Source: JADJRH01 sp046351455 (GTDB lineage Bacteria; Myxococcota_A; Polyangia; Polyangiales; Polyangiaceae). From it: 64,000 bases of DNA. The stretch spans positions 1 to 64,000 of the forward strand of contig JAXLYM010000030.1 of NCBI GenBank assembly GCA_046351455.1. Direction: 5' to 3'. Shown in pieces: positions 44,163 to 52,883 of this stretch; positions within the stretch are counted from its first letter, which is position 1, and every line of letters begins with the position of its first letter. The notes under the pieces were generated by a model. The model was not told the origin of the DNA, made no database searches, and saw only the letters and a list, made by a program, of their open reading frames with translations. The translations under genes were made by a program, and so were the position numbers.

Positions 44163-45164
44163 GAATGCGCCGATCAGGCCCACCGAGAAGCCGTTCGCGT
44201 TCGCCGTGACGGTCGGCAGGATCGGTGGGTCCGGGCGCTTCGGCAGCGGGCGGTCGCGCTCGATCTTCTTCTCCGGCACGTAGGCCAGGTTCGCCTGCAA
44301 AATGCCTGCGATCGTGATCGACGCCCACGTCGCGAAGAGGATGTTGTTCGCGATCTGCAGCTCCTGCATGCGCTTCGCGATCTCCACGTCGTCGATGGGG
44401 CGGCCCGTCGTCGGATCCGGCTTGTTCACGTCGATCGCGCCGTAGAAGCCGTGGATGCCCGCGGTCACGACGGAGCCGCCGCCGGTGAGCGCCTCGCTCG
44501 CGGCGAAGAAGATGCCCCAGCCGACGTCGCCGTTCTGAAACTGCCCCACGCCGAACGGCATGAACGCGACGAGCCGCGACCGCTTCTCGATGATCGTCTC
44601 CTTGCTCGCGAGCGCCTCCAGATCGGCAATCCACTTCTTCTCTTCGTCCGAGGCCTTCTGTTCGCCGAGCAGCTTGCGCCGCTTGTCGTCCGCCTCTTTG
44701 CGCGCCTTGTCCTCCATCTCTTTTTCGAGGCGCGTCTTGATGTCGCGCACGCGCGTCACCGCGGCGGCCGGCAGCACCGCGGGATCTGGCACGTACGTGG
44801 GGTTCTGCCGCAGCATCTTCTCGATGGCGGCGTCGGCCTCGGCGTCGCGCTTCAAGGCGACGAGCGCGACGATCTCCATCTCGCGGCCGCGCTCGATGAG
44901 CACCGCGTCCTGGAAGTGGCACGTCTGCGGCGTGGTCGGCGCGCCCTCCACGCTGGAGCACGCGGGGTTCGACGGGTCCAGCAGGATGACGAGCCGCTTC
45001 AGCACGTCCTCGTACTGGCCCGCGTAAAAGAGGCCCTTCACGAGCTCGAGCTGCTGCGCGTCGTCCGCGCGCGCGGAGGCGGGCACGAGGCTCGCGGCGA
45101 GCGCGACGACGCACGAAGCCGCGCACCTCCACGAGATCGCCGATCGCTTTGCGCGCGCCCGCAT
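44160..45164 (-). CDS. Exported helical protein with C-terminal membrane segments
   Basis: 334 residues. Signal peptide ends near PASARADD. A TPR-like helical region (QLELVKGLFYAGQYEDVLKRL) is followed by a long charged coiled coil (about 140-195, KTRLEKEMEDKARKEADDKRRK). Two hydrophobic segments come next (VGWGIFFAASEALTGGG; NNILFATWASITIAGIL), and the tail PLPKRPDPP is proline-rich. The hydrophobic PFGVGQFQNGDVGWGIFF segment is reminiscent of DUF5683-type envelope proteins. Function unknown. Its stop codon is part of repeat A3. Confidence 0.78.
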   Translation of the reverse strand: MRARAKRSAISWRCAASCVVALAASLVPASARADDAQQLELVKGLFYAGQYEDVLKRLVILLDPSNPACSSVEGAPTTPQTCHFQDAVLIERGREMEIVALVALKRDAEADAAIEKMLRQNPTYVPDPAVLPAAAVTRVRDIKTRLEKEMEDKARKEADDKRRKLLGEQKASDEEKKWIADLEALASKETIIEKRSRLVAFMPFGVGQFQNGDVGWGIFFAASEALTGGGSVVTAGIHGFYGAIDVNKPDPTTGRPIDDVEIAKRMQELQIANNILFATWASITIAGILQANLAYVPEKKIERDRPLPKRPDPPILPTVTANANGFSVGLIGAF

Positions 45165-45289
45165 CCGTTCGGCCCCCGATGTACACCAAATCGCTCCGCG
45201 CGGGGACGCCACCCGTCCCCCCCTCGGACGGAAAAGTGCCTACGCGCCGCGGCGAGCGGAAAAGCCCGGCGAGCCGCGCGAACGATCGG

Positions 45290-46618
45290 CTACGGCGTCC
45301 AGTAGAACGTGCCGAGGCACATCTCGTCGCCCGTGCCCTCGCCCCACCACGTGTCCTTCGGCGCGCCCGACTGATGAGCAGCGGTGTTGTCCCAGTGGCA
45401 CGAGAGATAGAGCTTGTCGCCCGGATTGAGCGTCTTCGGCTGCGAGAAGCCGTAGTTCCCTTGCCAGTGGAAGTTCCAGTCGTCGATCTGGAGCATGCAA
45501 TCCTGGCTCTTGTCCGCGCGGTCGATCCGGAGCGTCGCGCTCGTCCCCAGCGTGTGCATGTGCAGGCCTGCCGAATACACGGTGATCGGCTTCCCGCCGT
45601 TCAAAAAGCCGGTCGGATCGTAGGCGAAGTGATGCTCCACGTCGGCCTCGCCCGCGGGGATGCTCATCAGCTTGCTGTCCAGCCACTGCGGGTTCGTCCA
45701 CGGCTGGATGAAGCCCTCTTTCTCCACCGTATCGTCCACCTTGAAATCGATGCTCGTCTTGTCCGGCTGGGGCCCCGCGGTGAGCGAGTTGTAGTGGATC
45801 TGCAGCGCGATCTTGGACCCCGGCTCCACCCGGATGCCCGTCCCTTCGGGGAAGTCCTGCCCAGGAGTGCCCGGCGCCCACGCCCCGAGCCACTCGTTGT
45901 CGTTGATGCCGGAGCTGCCGAAGCACGTGTATCCGGGCCCCGGCTCCGCGTCGTCGAGGGCCTGCATCGTGGCCACGTCCGAGGGCTTCACGAGGAAGGC
46001 GATCACGTGGTGAACGACCCGCGCGTCCCCCGGATGCGCCCCGAATCCGCTCACGAACTTCACCGTGTCGTAGGGCCAGTCGATGAGGAAACAGTGGTAG
46101 TCGTCCGGCTCGTCCTTCTGCGTGTATTCGACAGGGATGGGCATGTTCAGATCGACGCGGGAGAGGGCGCCCGTCATGTCCACCGGGATCGGCTTCCCTT
46201 CGTCCTTCGGGTCCCCTTCGATGCCGCCGCCGTCCACCCACTTCGTGAGAGTGTCAATCTGGTCCTGGGAGAGCGACCGATCGCCGATGTACTCGGAGCA
46301 CGTGTCGTTGGGTGGCCAGGGTGGCATCGTCTTCGAGACGACGTTGTCCTTGAGGAGCCCCAGAACGGCCTTCGAAGAGGCGTAGTCGGTGAGCGAGAAC
46401 GGCCCGATCCCGCCATCGTAGTGGCAGCTCGTGCACTTGGCGTCGAGGATCGGCTTCGCGTCGCGGTAGTACTGCGCGGCGTCCTCCGGCGTCGTGGTGG
46501 TGGTCGTGGTCCCGGTGGAGGAGCCGCCGCCCGACCCGGTCTCGCCCCCGCCCGAACACCCCATCATCGCCGAAGCGGCACAGGCCAGGAATACTGCAAA
46601 AGACCGTTCGAGCTGCAT
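45290..46618 (-). CDS. Copper type-II monooxygenase-like lipoprotein with a cytochrome c motif
   Basis: 442 residues. Signal peptide and lipobox SAMMGC, Gly/Ser/Thr linker, then DAKCTSCHYDGG, a CxxCH haem-binding motif in a domain of about 100 residues (planctomycete-style cytochrome C-like). The rest resembles PHM/DBM-type ascorbate-dependent copper monooxygenases. The first copper site has RVVHHVIAFL (HH) and ALQIHYN; the second has GLHMHTLG (HxH), and the Met may be that in GDEMCLG. This would be a periplasmic or surface redox enzyme; substrate unknown. Start is ATG before QLERSFAVF, where the signal peptide begins. Confidence 0.85.
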   Translation of the reverse strand: MQLERSFAVFLACAASAMMGCSGGGETGSGGGSSTGTTTTTTTPEDAAQYYRDAKPILDAKCTSCHYDGGIGPFSLTDYASSKAVLGLLKDNVVSKTMPPWPPNDTCSEYIGDRSLSQDQIDTLTKWVDGGGIEGDPKDEGKPIPVDMTGALSRVDLNMPIPVEYTQKDEPDDYHCFLIDWPYDTVKFVSGFGAHPGDARVVHHVIAFLVKPSDVATMQALDDAEPGPGYTCFGSSGINDNEWLGAWAPGTPGQDFPEGTGIRVEPGSKIALQIHYNSLTAGPQPDKTSIDFKVDDTVEKEGFIQPWTNPQWLDSKLMSIPAGEADVEHHFAYDPTGFLNGGKPITVYSAGLHMHTLGTSATLRIDRADKSQDCMLQIDDWNFHWQGNYGFSQPKTLNPGDKLYLSCHWDNTAAHQSGAPKDTWWGEGTGDEMCLGTFYWTP

Positions 46619-46694
46619 CGGAGACTCCGTTTCTGCAAGGCGCGCCGCGCGGGCGCAAACAGGGCCTCCAGGATGCCATGTCCACTCCCCGGGA

Positions 46695-48626
46695 TCACCC
46701 CTCTTCGAGCGCCGACCGGAGAATTTCCCCCGGCAAGTCGCGTAAAAATGGCGTCCTCCGCCGGAGCGCAAGGAGCCACTCCGAATCCGCGTCGCTCACC
46801 CGAGGTCGCCCCCCGATCTCCACGAGCCGCCGCACGTTCGCCGCATGCTCGACCACGCGCCTCTGAGCGTATTCAGCGGTGGTGCCATTGTGAATCATGA
46901 ACGGAAAATCGGACGACTGAAGCAGCAGCGTCTCACAGATGGCCTGTTCCAGCGCATCCTCGCCGATCGAAGAGGACCCCGGATCCAGGTGCGGAGACAG
47001 CAGCGGAGATAGGTGCCCACCCCCAGCCAGGCTGGCGCCCGGCTGCCCCTCCCAAAGCGCCTGCTCCGCAGCCGCAGGGAGGGGACCGTTCACAGGGCCT
47101 CGGGGCGACTCCAAATAGGGTGTTTCGAGACGACTCCGCTCATCGTGTCCGGCGCGGCTCACCCCCCGCTCGTCGTGTCCGGCGCGGCGCGCCCACCGGG
47201 AGACGGCCAGTCCGGCGTGGTGCACGTGCCGCCACAGCGAGGCCGTCCGCGGCCCCGTCCACGTCGCCGCGAACCCGCCTTCCCCCCACGTGGACTCCGC
47301 GGGCTCCGCGCGCACGTTCGCTGGACACTGCTCTTCCCGCTCCGCGAGCGACACCGCGAGAGGCCCGGAGCCACCCGGGACGCGCGCGAGTCGCCGCAGC
47401 ACCTCCTCCAGAAACACGACGCCTTCGTGCCAGAAGTGCCCGAACAGCTCCGCATCGAAAGGCACCATCGAGAGCGGCGGCGCCGGCCACGAGGCCCCGG
47501 AGGCGCGCAGCGTCGCGAACAGCCGAGCCCGATCCGCCACGAACCGAGCCGCGTGCTCCCGCGCCCGCAGACTCCCGCGCTCCGGATCATAAGGTGCCTT
47601 GTCCGGCCCCCCGGTGATCCGATGAAGCTTGATCCCCGTCGCGACCCGAGCCCCGAACGGCCCCACCTCGCCGAGCAGCGACCCCTCGTCCAGATCGAAC
47701 CCGACGTCGCGATGAAACTCACGGTATTCCGGATCCGAAGGATATCCATCCATCGCCCACACCGACCGTCCGGCCCAGAGATCGCGCCCGTAATAAGCGA
47801 CCCCCGCGCTCGACCGGATCCCGAGCGGCGGCACCGTGAGCGGCCCGCCATGGAAGGTGCCGTGTGGCGACCCGTCGTGGGAAGTGCCTTGTTGCGCTCC
47901 GCCATTCGAGGTGCCGTGTCGTGGCCGGCCAGGCAGCGTGACGACGGATGGCCTCGGGGACGCGAGCGCGACGCCGTGCGCATCGAGCGCCGTGAACCCG
48001 ACGCCGGCCTCGCCGAGGAGCGGATCGATCCACCGCGCGAACGCGCACTCCGGCAGCCACAGCCCGCGCGCGTCGATCCCCGTCATCGCCCGGAACGCCG
48101 CGCGCCCCACGCGGATCTGCGCGCGCGCCCACGAAGGATCCGGCGCGAGCCCCGGCAAGAACGCGTGCGTCGCCGTCGTCGTGAACAGGTGAATCCGCCC
48201 GCCGCGGTGGTGATGCACGAGCGCCCCCAAGAGATCGCCGCCGTGCCGATCCAGCGTCGCCGCCGCCCGATCCAGCAGCGCCTCGTGGTGCCGCAGCGCG
48301 GCCCCGAACGGCCCGTCCCCCAGCGAGCCGCGGAGGTGCAGCGCGAGCGCCCGCGTGCGCACGAGGTGCGCCCGCGACCGCTCCCGCAGCATCGCATCCC
48401 GCCACATCGCGGCGAGGGGAGGGGACACGCTGATCGAGAACGGCGCGCAGATCCCCTCCGATTCGAGCCGATCCAGCATCTCCACGAGCGGCAGGTACGT
48501 CTCCCACACGGCCTCGTGGAGCCACCGCTCCTCCAGCGATCGCTCGTGCTCCGGGTGGCGCACATAAGGCAGGTGCGCGTGCAAGACGAGCGCGACGTGA
48601 CCGAGCGGCGGAGTGGAAGGCGACAC
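46695..48626 (-). CDS. GH57 family glucan-branching-type enzyme
   Basis: 643 residues. GH57/DUF1957 1,4-alpha-glucan branching enzymes transfer alpha-glucan chains in glycogen synthesis. Landmarks are LVLHAHLPYVRHPEHERSLEERWLHEA at the start, IHLFTTTATHAFLP, ARGLWLPECAFARWIDPLL (catalytic Glu region), and MVPFDAELFGHFWHEG (catalytic Asp region). Two stretches look foreign: a Gly/Ser/His insert around residues 229-259 (HGTSNGG and HGTFHGG) made of short repeated words, and about 28 residues near 510-538 encoded by repeat A5. Both keep the frame. Activity remains likely as the insert positions lie outside the named motifs. Confidence 0.88.
   Translation of the reverse strand: MSPSTPPLGHVALVLHAHLPYVRHPEHERSLEERWLHEAVWETYLPLVEMLDRLESEGICAPFSISVSPPLAAMWRDAMLRERSRAHLVRTRALALHLRGSLGDGPFGAALRHHEALLDRAAATLDRHGGDLLGALVHHHRGGRIHLFTTTATHAFLPGLAPDPSWARAQIRVGRAAFRAMTGIDARGLWLPECAFARWIDPLLGEAGVGFTALDAHGVALASPRPSVVTLPGRPRHGTSNGGAQQGTSHDGSPHGTFHGGPLTVPPLGIRSSAGVAYYGRDLWAGRSVWAMDGYPSDPEYREFHRDVGFDLDEGSLLGEVGPFGARVATGIKLHRITGGPDKAPYDPERGSLRAREHAARFVADRARLFATLRASGASWPAPPLSMVPFDAELFGHFWHEGVVFLEEVLRRLARVPGGSGPLAVSLAEREEQCPANVRAEPAESTWGEGGFAATWTGPRTASLWRHVHHAGLAVSRWARRAGHDERGVSRAGHDERSRLETPYLESPRGPVNGPLPAAAEQALWEGQPGASLAGGGHLSPLLSPHLDPGSSSIGEDALEQAICETLLLQSSDFPFMIHNGTTAEYAQRRVVEHAANVRRLVEIGGRPRVSDADSEWLLALRRRTPFLRDLPGEILRSALEEG
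47013..47094 (+). repeat. Repeat A, copy 4, translated inside the GH57 gene
   Basis: GTGCCCACCCCC at one end, GGGAGGGGACCGTT at the other, with an AGCC/GGCT hairpin and CCCCTCCC/GGGAGGGG stem, as in intergenic copies. The minus-strand GH57 frame runs across it without a stop. Confidence 0.78.
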
Positions 48627-48752
48627 CGCGCCGCATCCTGCCGCTTCGAGATCCCCGCTGTCGAGCGCGGTTTCGTCCGCAGGTCTCGCGCGCTCCCCGC
48701 AACTCTAGCGCCGGTGTCGCGAGGGCCACGGTTTTTGCTAAGGTCGCCTGCC

Positions 48753-49715
48753 ATGACCGAGGTCCTCACGACGGGCGCGTTCATCTTCGCGGTCCTGCTC
48801 TATGCAGCGGCCACGGTGCTCTTCTTCCTCGACGTCGTGCGCACCCCGATGAGGCCGAGCGCGCCGGGCGTCGCGTCCGTGCCCCCGCCACGACCCAAGG
48901 CGATCACCGCGCCGCGGCTGCTCGCCGTCGCGGCGATCATGCACTTCGCGCACGTCACGCTGGCGAGCTTCGTCGCGAAGGTGTGCCCCGTCCGCTCGGT
49001 CCACTTCCTCCTCTCGTTCGCGGCGCTGATCGCGATCGCGATCTACCTGCCCGCCCGCAAGCGCTTCCGCGTGGAGTCGCTCGGCCTCCTCGTCGCGCCG
49101 CTCGGCCTCGTGTTCGCGATGGGCACGTTCCTCCTCGGCCGCCCCGAGCCCGAGCCGAAGGCCTCGCCGACGTTCATCGCGCTGCACGTCGTGTCGAACC
49201 TCGTGGGCGTGGCGCTCTTCTTCCTCGCGGGCGGCGCGGCCACGCTGTACCTCGTTCAGGACAAGCGCCTGAAGCAGAAGCGCCTCCCGATGACGAAGAG
49301 CTTCGGCGCGCTGGAGACCTTGGATCTCGCGGTGCACCGCTTCCTCATCGCAGCGTTCCCGATGGTCACGCTCGGCATCGTGACGGGCACGTACTGGGCG
49401 CGGAAGCTGGAGACCGGATCGCCCGAAGAGATCATGCGCTCGGTGTTCGGCTACGCGACGTGGTTCTTCATCGCGGGCGTGCTCCTTCTCCGCGCGACGG
49501 CCGGATGGCGCGGTCGCAGGGCCGCGTACGGCACGATCGCGGGCCTCGCGTGCACGCTGGTCGTGCTCGTGATCTACATGACGCGCTCGGGCGCGCCGCT
49601 GCCGCCCGCGCCGCCGGGGGGCCACTCGCAGGCGCCGTCCGACATTTCCGGATCGCCGCGCGAGCTCATCCTTCGCACCGTTTCCTCGCTCGTCGATGGA
49701 GGGAAGGCGTCGTGA
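48753..49715 (+). CDS. Cytochrome c assembly/HemX-like membrane protein
   Basis: 320 residues with about eight trans-membrane helices. Typical CcsA/CcmC/HemX features: a His in the HFAHVTLASFVAK region, FIALHVVSNLVGVALFFLAGG and VTGTYWARKLE. HemX-like proteins set up haem export or modulate HemA. The stop overlaps the hemA start (GTGA), matching the hemX-hemA order known in Gram-positive and delta-type bacteria. Gene symbol is not assigned because ccsA and hemX cannot be told apart here. Confidence 0.88.
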   Translation: MTEVLTTGAFIFAVLLYAAATVLFFLDVVRTPMRPSAPGVASVPPPRPKAITAPRLLAVAAIMHFAHVTLASFVAKVCPVRSVHFLLSFAALIAIAIYLPARKRFRVESLGLLVAPLGLVFAMGTFLLGRPEPEPKASPTFIALHVVSNLVGVALFFLAGGAATLYLVQDKRLKQKRLPMTKSFGALETLDLAVHRFLIAAFPMVTLGIVTGTYWARKLETGSPEEIMRSVFGYATWFFIAGVLLLRATAGWRGRRAAYGTIAGLACTLVVLVIYMTRSGAPLPPAPPGGHSQAPSDISGSPRELILRTVSSLVDGGKAS

Positions 49716-51070
49716 TCGTCGTCGTCGGACTCTCGCACAAAGGCACGCCGATCGAGGTGCGCGAGCGCCTCGCGATGGGCAAGGACGAGCTCTGCGACGC
49801 GATGCACCGCCTGCAGAAGAACGCCGAGGTCGGCGAGGTCGCGATCCTCTCGACGTGCAACCGGGTCGAGGTGTACGCCGCGCCGCCTCCGCCCCGAAAA
49901 CCAGGCGATCCCGACGTGCACGACGAGTCGACGCTCGCGCACGTGGAGCGCGCCGTGTACCGCGAGCTGTGCTCGATCGGCGGCCAGCCCGTGGAGCGTC
50001 ACCTGCGCTCGGTGCGCGGCCGCGACGCGGTGAAGCACCTGTTCCGCGTGGCCTCGTCGCTCGACTCGCTCGTCGTCGGAGAGCCTCAGATCCTCGGCCA
50101 GTTGAAGGACGCCGTGCAGCTCGCGGAGGAGGCGCGCACGCTCGGAGGCTCGCTGTCGGCGGCGCTGCACCGCGCGGTCCGCGTCGGCAAGCGCGTCCGC
50201 ACCGAGACGGAGATCGGCTCCGGTCAGGTCAGCGTGTCGAGCGTCGCGGTGGATCTCGCGCAGCAGATCTTCGGCGATCTCAACGGCCGTCGCGCGCTCC
50301 TGATCGGCGCGGGCGAGATGGCGGAGGCCGCGTCGAAGCTCATCCTGCGCGCCGGCGCGCACCTCACGATCGTGAACCGGAGCCTGGAGCGCGCGCAGAC
50401 TCTGGCGGCCGAGGTCGGCGGCACTCCGCGTGCATGGGGTGAGCTCGATCAGGCGCTCGCGGAGACGGACATCGTGGTCTCGTCGACGTCGAGCCCGCGG
50501 TACGTCGTCACGGTCGACATGGTGAAGGCCGTACGAAAAGCGCGCCGCGGTCGCAGCCTCTTCTTCATCGACATCGCGGTGCCCCGCGACGTCGATCCTG
50601 CGGTGAACAAGATGGACGGCGTGTACCTCTACGACGTGGACGACCTCTCTCAGATCGTGAGCGACTCTCTTGCAGGTCGCGCCGCAGAAGCCGCGCGCGC
50701 CTCGCAGCTCGTGGAGGAAGAGGTCGCGTCGTTCGAGCAATGGACGCGCGGCCGCGCGATGGCGCCGGTCGTCGTCGGCCTCCGCGAGCGCACGCGCGCG
50801 ACGCTCCTCGCCGAGATGGAGAAGAGCCTCGCCGGCAAGCTGCGCCACCTCGGCCAGGCCGAGCGACAGGCCCTCACGGTGATGATCGAGGCCGCGACGA
50901 ACAAGCTCCTTCACCAGCCGACGACGCGCCTCCGCGCGCTCGCGAGCGAGCAGAAGGCGAACGACTACGTCGAGGCGCTGTGCGAGCTGTTCGACATCCA
51001 CAGCGACGAAGAAAAGGGCAGCGCCTCCGAGGTGGAATCCGAGCGCTCCCCATCCGACGTCCGCCACTAG
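49712..51070 (+). CDS. hemA: Glutamyl-tRNA reductase
   Basis: Catalyses reduction of Glu-tRNA(Glu) to glutamate-1-semialdehyde, the first step of C5 haem biosynthesis. 452 residues. N-terminus VIVVVGLSHKGTPIEVRERL, catalytic Cys in ILSTCNRVEVYAA, substrate region FRVASSLDSLVVGEPQILGQ, the NADPH fold ALLIGAGEMAEAASKLIL, and FFIDIAVPRDVDP. The C-terminal dimerisation domain extends to ELFDIHSDEE. GTG start overlaps the previous gene stop; with hemC downstream it forms a haem cluster. Confidence 0.95.
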   Translation: MIVVVGLSHKGTPIEVRERLAMGKDELCDAMHRLQKNAEVGEVAILSTCNRVEVYAAPPPPRKPGDPDVHDESTLAHVERAVYRELCSIGGQPVERHLRSVRGRDAVKHLFRVASSLDSLVVGEPQILGQLKDAVQLAEEARTLGGSLSAALHRAVRVGKRVRTETEIGSGQVSVSSVAVDLAQQIFGDLNGRRALLIGAGEMAEAASKLILRAGAHLTIVNRSLERAQTLAAEVGGTPRAWGELDQALAETDIVVSSTSSPRYVVTVDMVKAVRKARRGRSLFFIDIAVPRDVDPAVNKMDGVYLYDVDDLSQIVSDSLAGRAAEAARASQLVEEEVASFEQWTRGRAMAPVVVGLRERTRATLLAEMEKSLAGKLRHLGQAERQALTVMIEAATNKLLHQPTTRLRALASEQKANDYVEALCELFDIHSDEEKGSASEVESERSPSDVRH

Positions 51071-51120
51071 AGCTGGTTCACGCCGCGACGAGCACAAAGC
51101 AGCCAGACGTTTTTATGTGA

Positions 51121-51160
51121 TTTACAAGGGGGCAAAGCCCCCTCGTATCACTCCCCCGCA
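51121..51160 (-). repeat. Repeat C, copy 2
   Basis: Inverted copy of the element at 22779: TTTACAAGGGGGC hairpin, then GTATCACTCCCCCGC. It stands between hemA and hemC. Confidence 0.8.
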
Positions 51161-51226
51161 TCGGATCCGCCATAGAGCGGGGTTCGCTCGCTCTTCGCAC
51201 AGGTTTTGGTATTGGTGCTCCCACTC

Positions 51227-52138
51227 ATGAAGCTCGTCCTCGCCACGCGCCGGTCGGCGCTCGCACTCGCTCAGTCCCGCGCGTTCGCGCGCACCCTCGC
51301 CGCGGGGGTGAGCGGCCTCGAAATCGAGGAGCTGCTCGTCGTCACGTCGGGCGACAAGACGCAGGACAAACCGCTGCAGGACATCGGCGGAAAGGGCCTC
51401 TTCATCAAGGAGCTCGAAGAGGCGCTGCTCGACGGCCGCGCCGACTTCGCCGTGCACTCGATCAAGGACGTGCCCGCGATGGTGCCGGATCGCCTTCTTC
51501 TTGCGGCGATCCCGAGGCGTGAAGACCCGCGCGACGCCCTCGTCTCGCGGAGCGGCAAGACGCTCGCGGAGCTGCCGGCCGGCGCGAAGGTCGGCACGGG
51601 CAGCCTCCGCCGCGCGCTCGCGGTCCGCTCGGCGCGCCCGGATCTCGTGGTGGAGCCGATCCGCGGCAACGTCGACACGCGCCTCCGCAAGGTGGACGAG
51701 GGCGCGTACGACGCCGTGATCCTCGCGCTCGCGGGCCTCCGCAGGCTCGATCTCGCGGCGCGCGCGACGGAGATCCTGGACGCTTCGATCTCGCTGCCCG
51801 CGATCGGCCAGGGCGCGCTCGGCATCGAGTGTCGCGAGGACGACGCCCGCACGCGCGAGGTGCTCGCGACGATCGTGCACGAGGAGACGTCGCTGTGCGT
51901 GCACGCGGAGCGCGCGGTGATGGCGGCGGTCGACGGCAACTGCCGCACGCCCGTCGCCGCCTTCGCGGAGCGCGCGGGCGACCGCCTCCGCCTGCGCGCG
52001 CTCCTCGCGGAGCCGGACGGCTCGGATCTCCGCACCACCGAGCGCGACGCCGCGTGGCCGACGAGCGCCGCCGAAGCGGAGCGCATCGGCCGCGACGCCG
52101 GCGACGAGCTCGTCCGCCGCCGCGCCCTCAAGGGCTGA
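51227..52138 (+). CDS. hemC: Porphobilinogen deaminase (hydroxymethylbilane synthase)
   Basis: Polymerises four porphobilinogens into hydroxymethylbilane. 303 residues from MKLVLATRRSALALAQ. Signatures: VVTSGDKTQDKPLQDIGGKGLFIKE, VHSIKDVPA, GTGSLRRA, IRGNVDTRLRKVD, and the dipyrromethane-cofactor Cys in DGNCRTPVAAFAE. An in-frame upstream ATG (51206) would add seven residues that do not fit the family. Separated from hemA by repeat C2. Confidence 0.95.
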   Translation: MKLVLATRRSALALAQSRAFARTLAAGVSGLEIEELLVVTSGDKTQDKPLQDIGGKGLFIKELEEALLDGRADFAVHSIKDVPAMVPDRLLLAAIPRREDPRDALVSRSGKTLAELPAGAKVGTGSLRRALAVRSARPDLVVEPIRGNVDTRLRKVDEGAYDAVILALAGLRRLDLAARATEILDASISLPAIGQGALGIECREDDARTREVLATIVHEETSLCVHAERAVMAAVDGNCRTPVAAFAERAGDRLRLRALLAEPDGSDLRTTERDAAWPTSAAEAERIGRDAGDELVRRRALKG

Positions 52139-52158
52139 GCGACCGTATACAGCCTGTT

Positions 52159-52641
52159 TCAGATCCGCGTGGCGGCGGCGTGGCGAGCGTCGTTGATCGC
52201 GCTGCCCGCCGTCACGACAGCGAGCCGGCACCGCGCCACCTGATTCTTGATGCGGATATCCGACGCGAAGTCCGCGCCGTATTCCACGTCCACCGCGAGC
52301 CCGTCCAGCGCGAGGACCGCGTCGTTCACGAGCGCCGTGGTCGTCACCGTCCGCGAGTCCGAGAACAGGCTCAGCTTGCGCCCGAGCGCCCGCGCGAGCT
52401 CCGCGCGCCGACCGAGCCCGCCCGCCAGGTTCCGCGCCCGCGCAGCGTCGGAGAGCAGCGTCGCGAGCTGCGTCGCGTGATCGGCCAGATCCACGAGCAG
52501 CACGCCCGCCTTCGCGAGCGCGTCGAGCCGAGCGTCCCTGCGGGGCGCGGCCTCCGCGTCACGAGCCGTCTCCGCGGCGGCGGGAGGCGTCACAGGCGCG
52601 GAGGAAGACGAGGCGTCCACGGGAGAAGGGGGAGGTTGCAT
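52159..52641 (-). CDS. Uncharacterised alanine-rich helical protein
   Basis: 160 residues. A disordered start (MQPPPSPVDASSSSAPVTPP) leads to an Ala/Arg/Leu-rich helical region (LLVDLADHATQLATLLSDAARARN) and a C-terminal part without cysteine clusters. No signal peptide. I do not recognise the family. ATG preceded by GGAGCAGAG. A CCAAATA/TATTTGG palindrome lies 17 nt upstream of the start, so expression may be repressor-controlled. Confidence 0.68.
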   Translation of the reverse strand: MQPPPSPVDASSSSAPVTPPAAAETARDAEAAPRRDARLDALAKAGVLLVDLADHATQLATLLSDAARARNLAGGLGRRAELARALGRKLSLFSDSRTVTTTALVNDAVLALDGLAVDVEYGADFASDIRIKNQVARCRLAVVTAGSAINDARHAAATRI

Positions 52642-52883
52642 GGTTGTCTCTGCTCCTTCCAAATACGTTATTTGGACACAGAAAATACCCACGTTGAGTC
52701 CCCGAAACAACGAGTCTCGACCCCCGCTGGGACATTGTCCGACAGGCGTCTCCGAGCCCCTCCGGAGCGCGTTCCACCGAGGTCGCGCGGCGGTCTCCGG
52801 CGCGCCTGCGCGGCGGTCTCCGGCGCGTCCGCGAGCGGATTTGGTTTGTGTTCCGGCGCGTTCTCGCAAAAATTGGAGGCCCC
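52642..52883. promoter_or_regulatory. Divergent promoter region with operator-like palindrome
   Basis: Between two divergent genes. It includes the AT-rich palindrome CCAAATA-CGT-TATTTGG at 52659-52675, striking in so GC-rich a genome, and a long AT-rich neighbour (52660-52700). The remainder (52740-52850) is GC-rich, with a GGCGCGTCC-type direct repeat. Confidence 0.45.
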
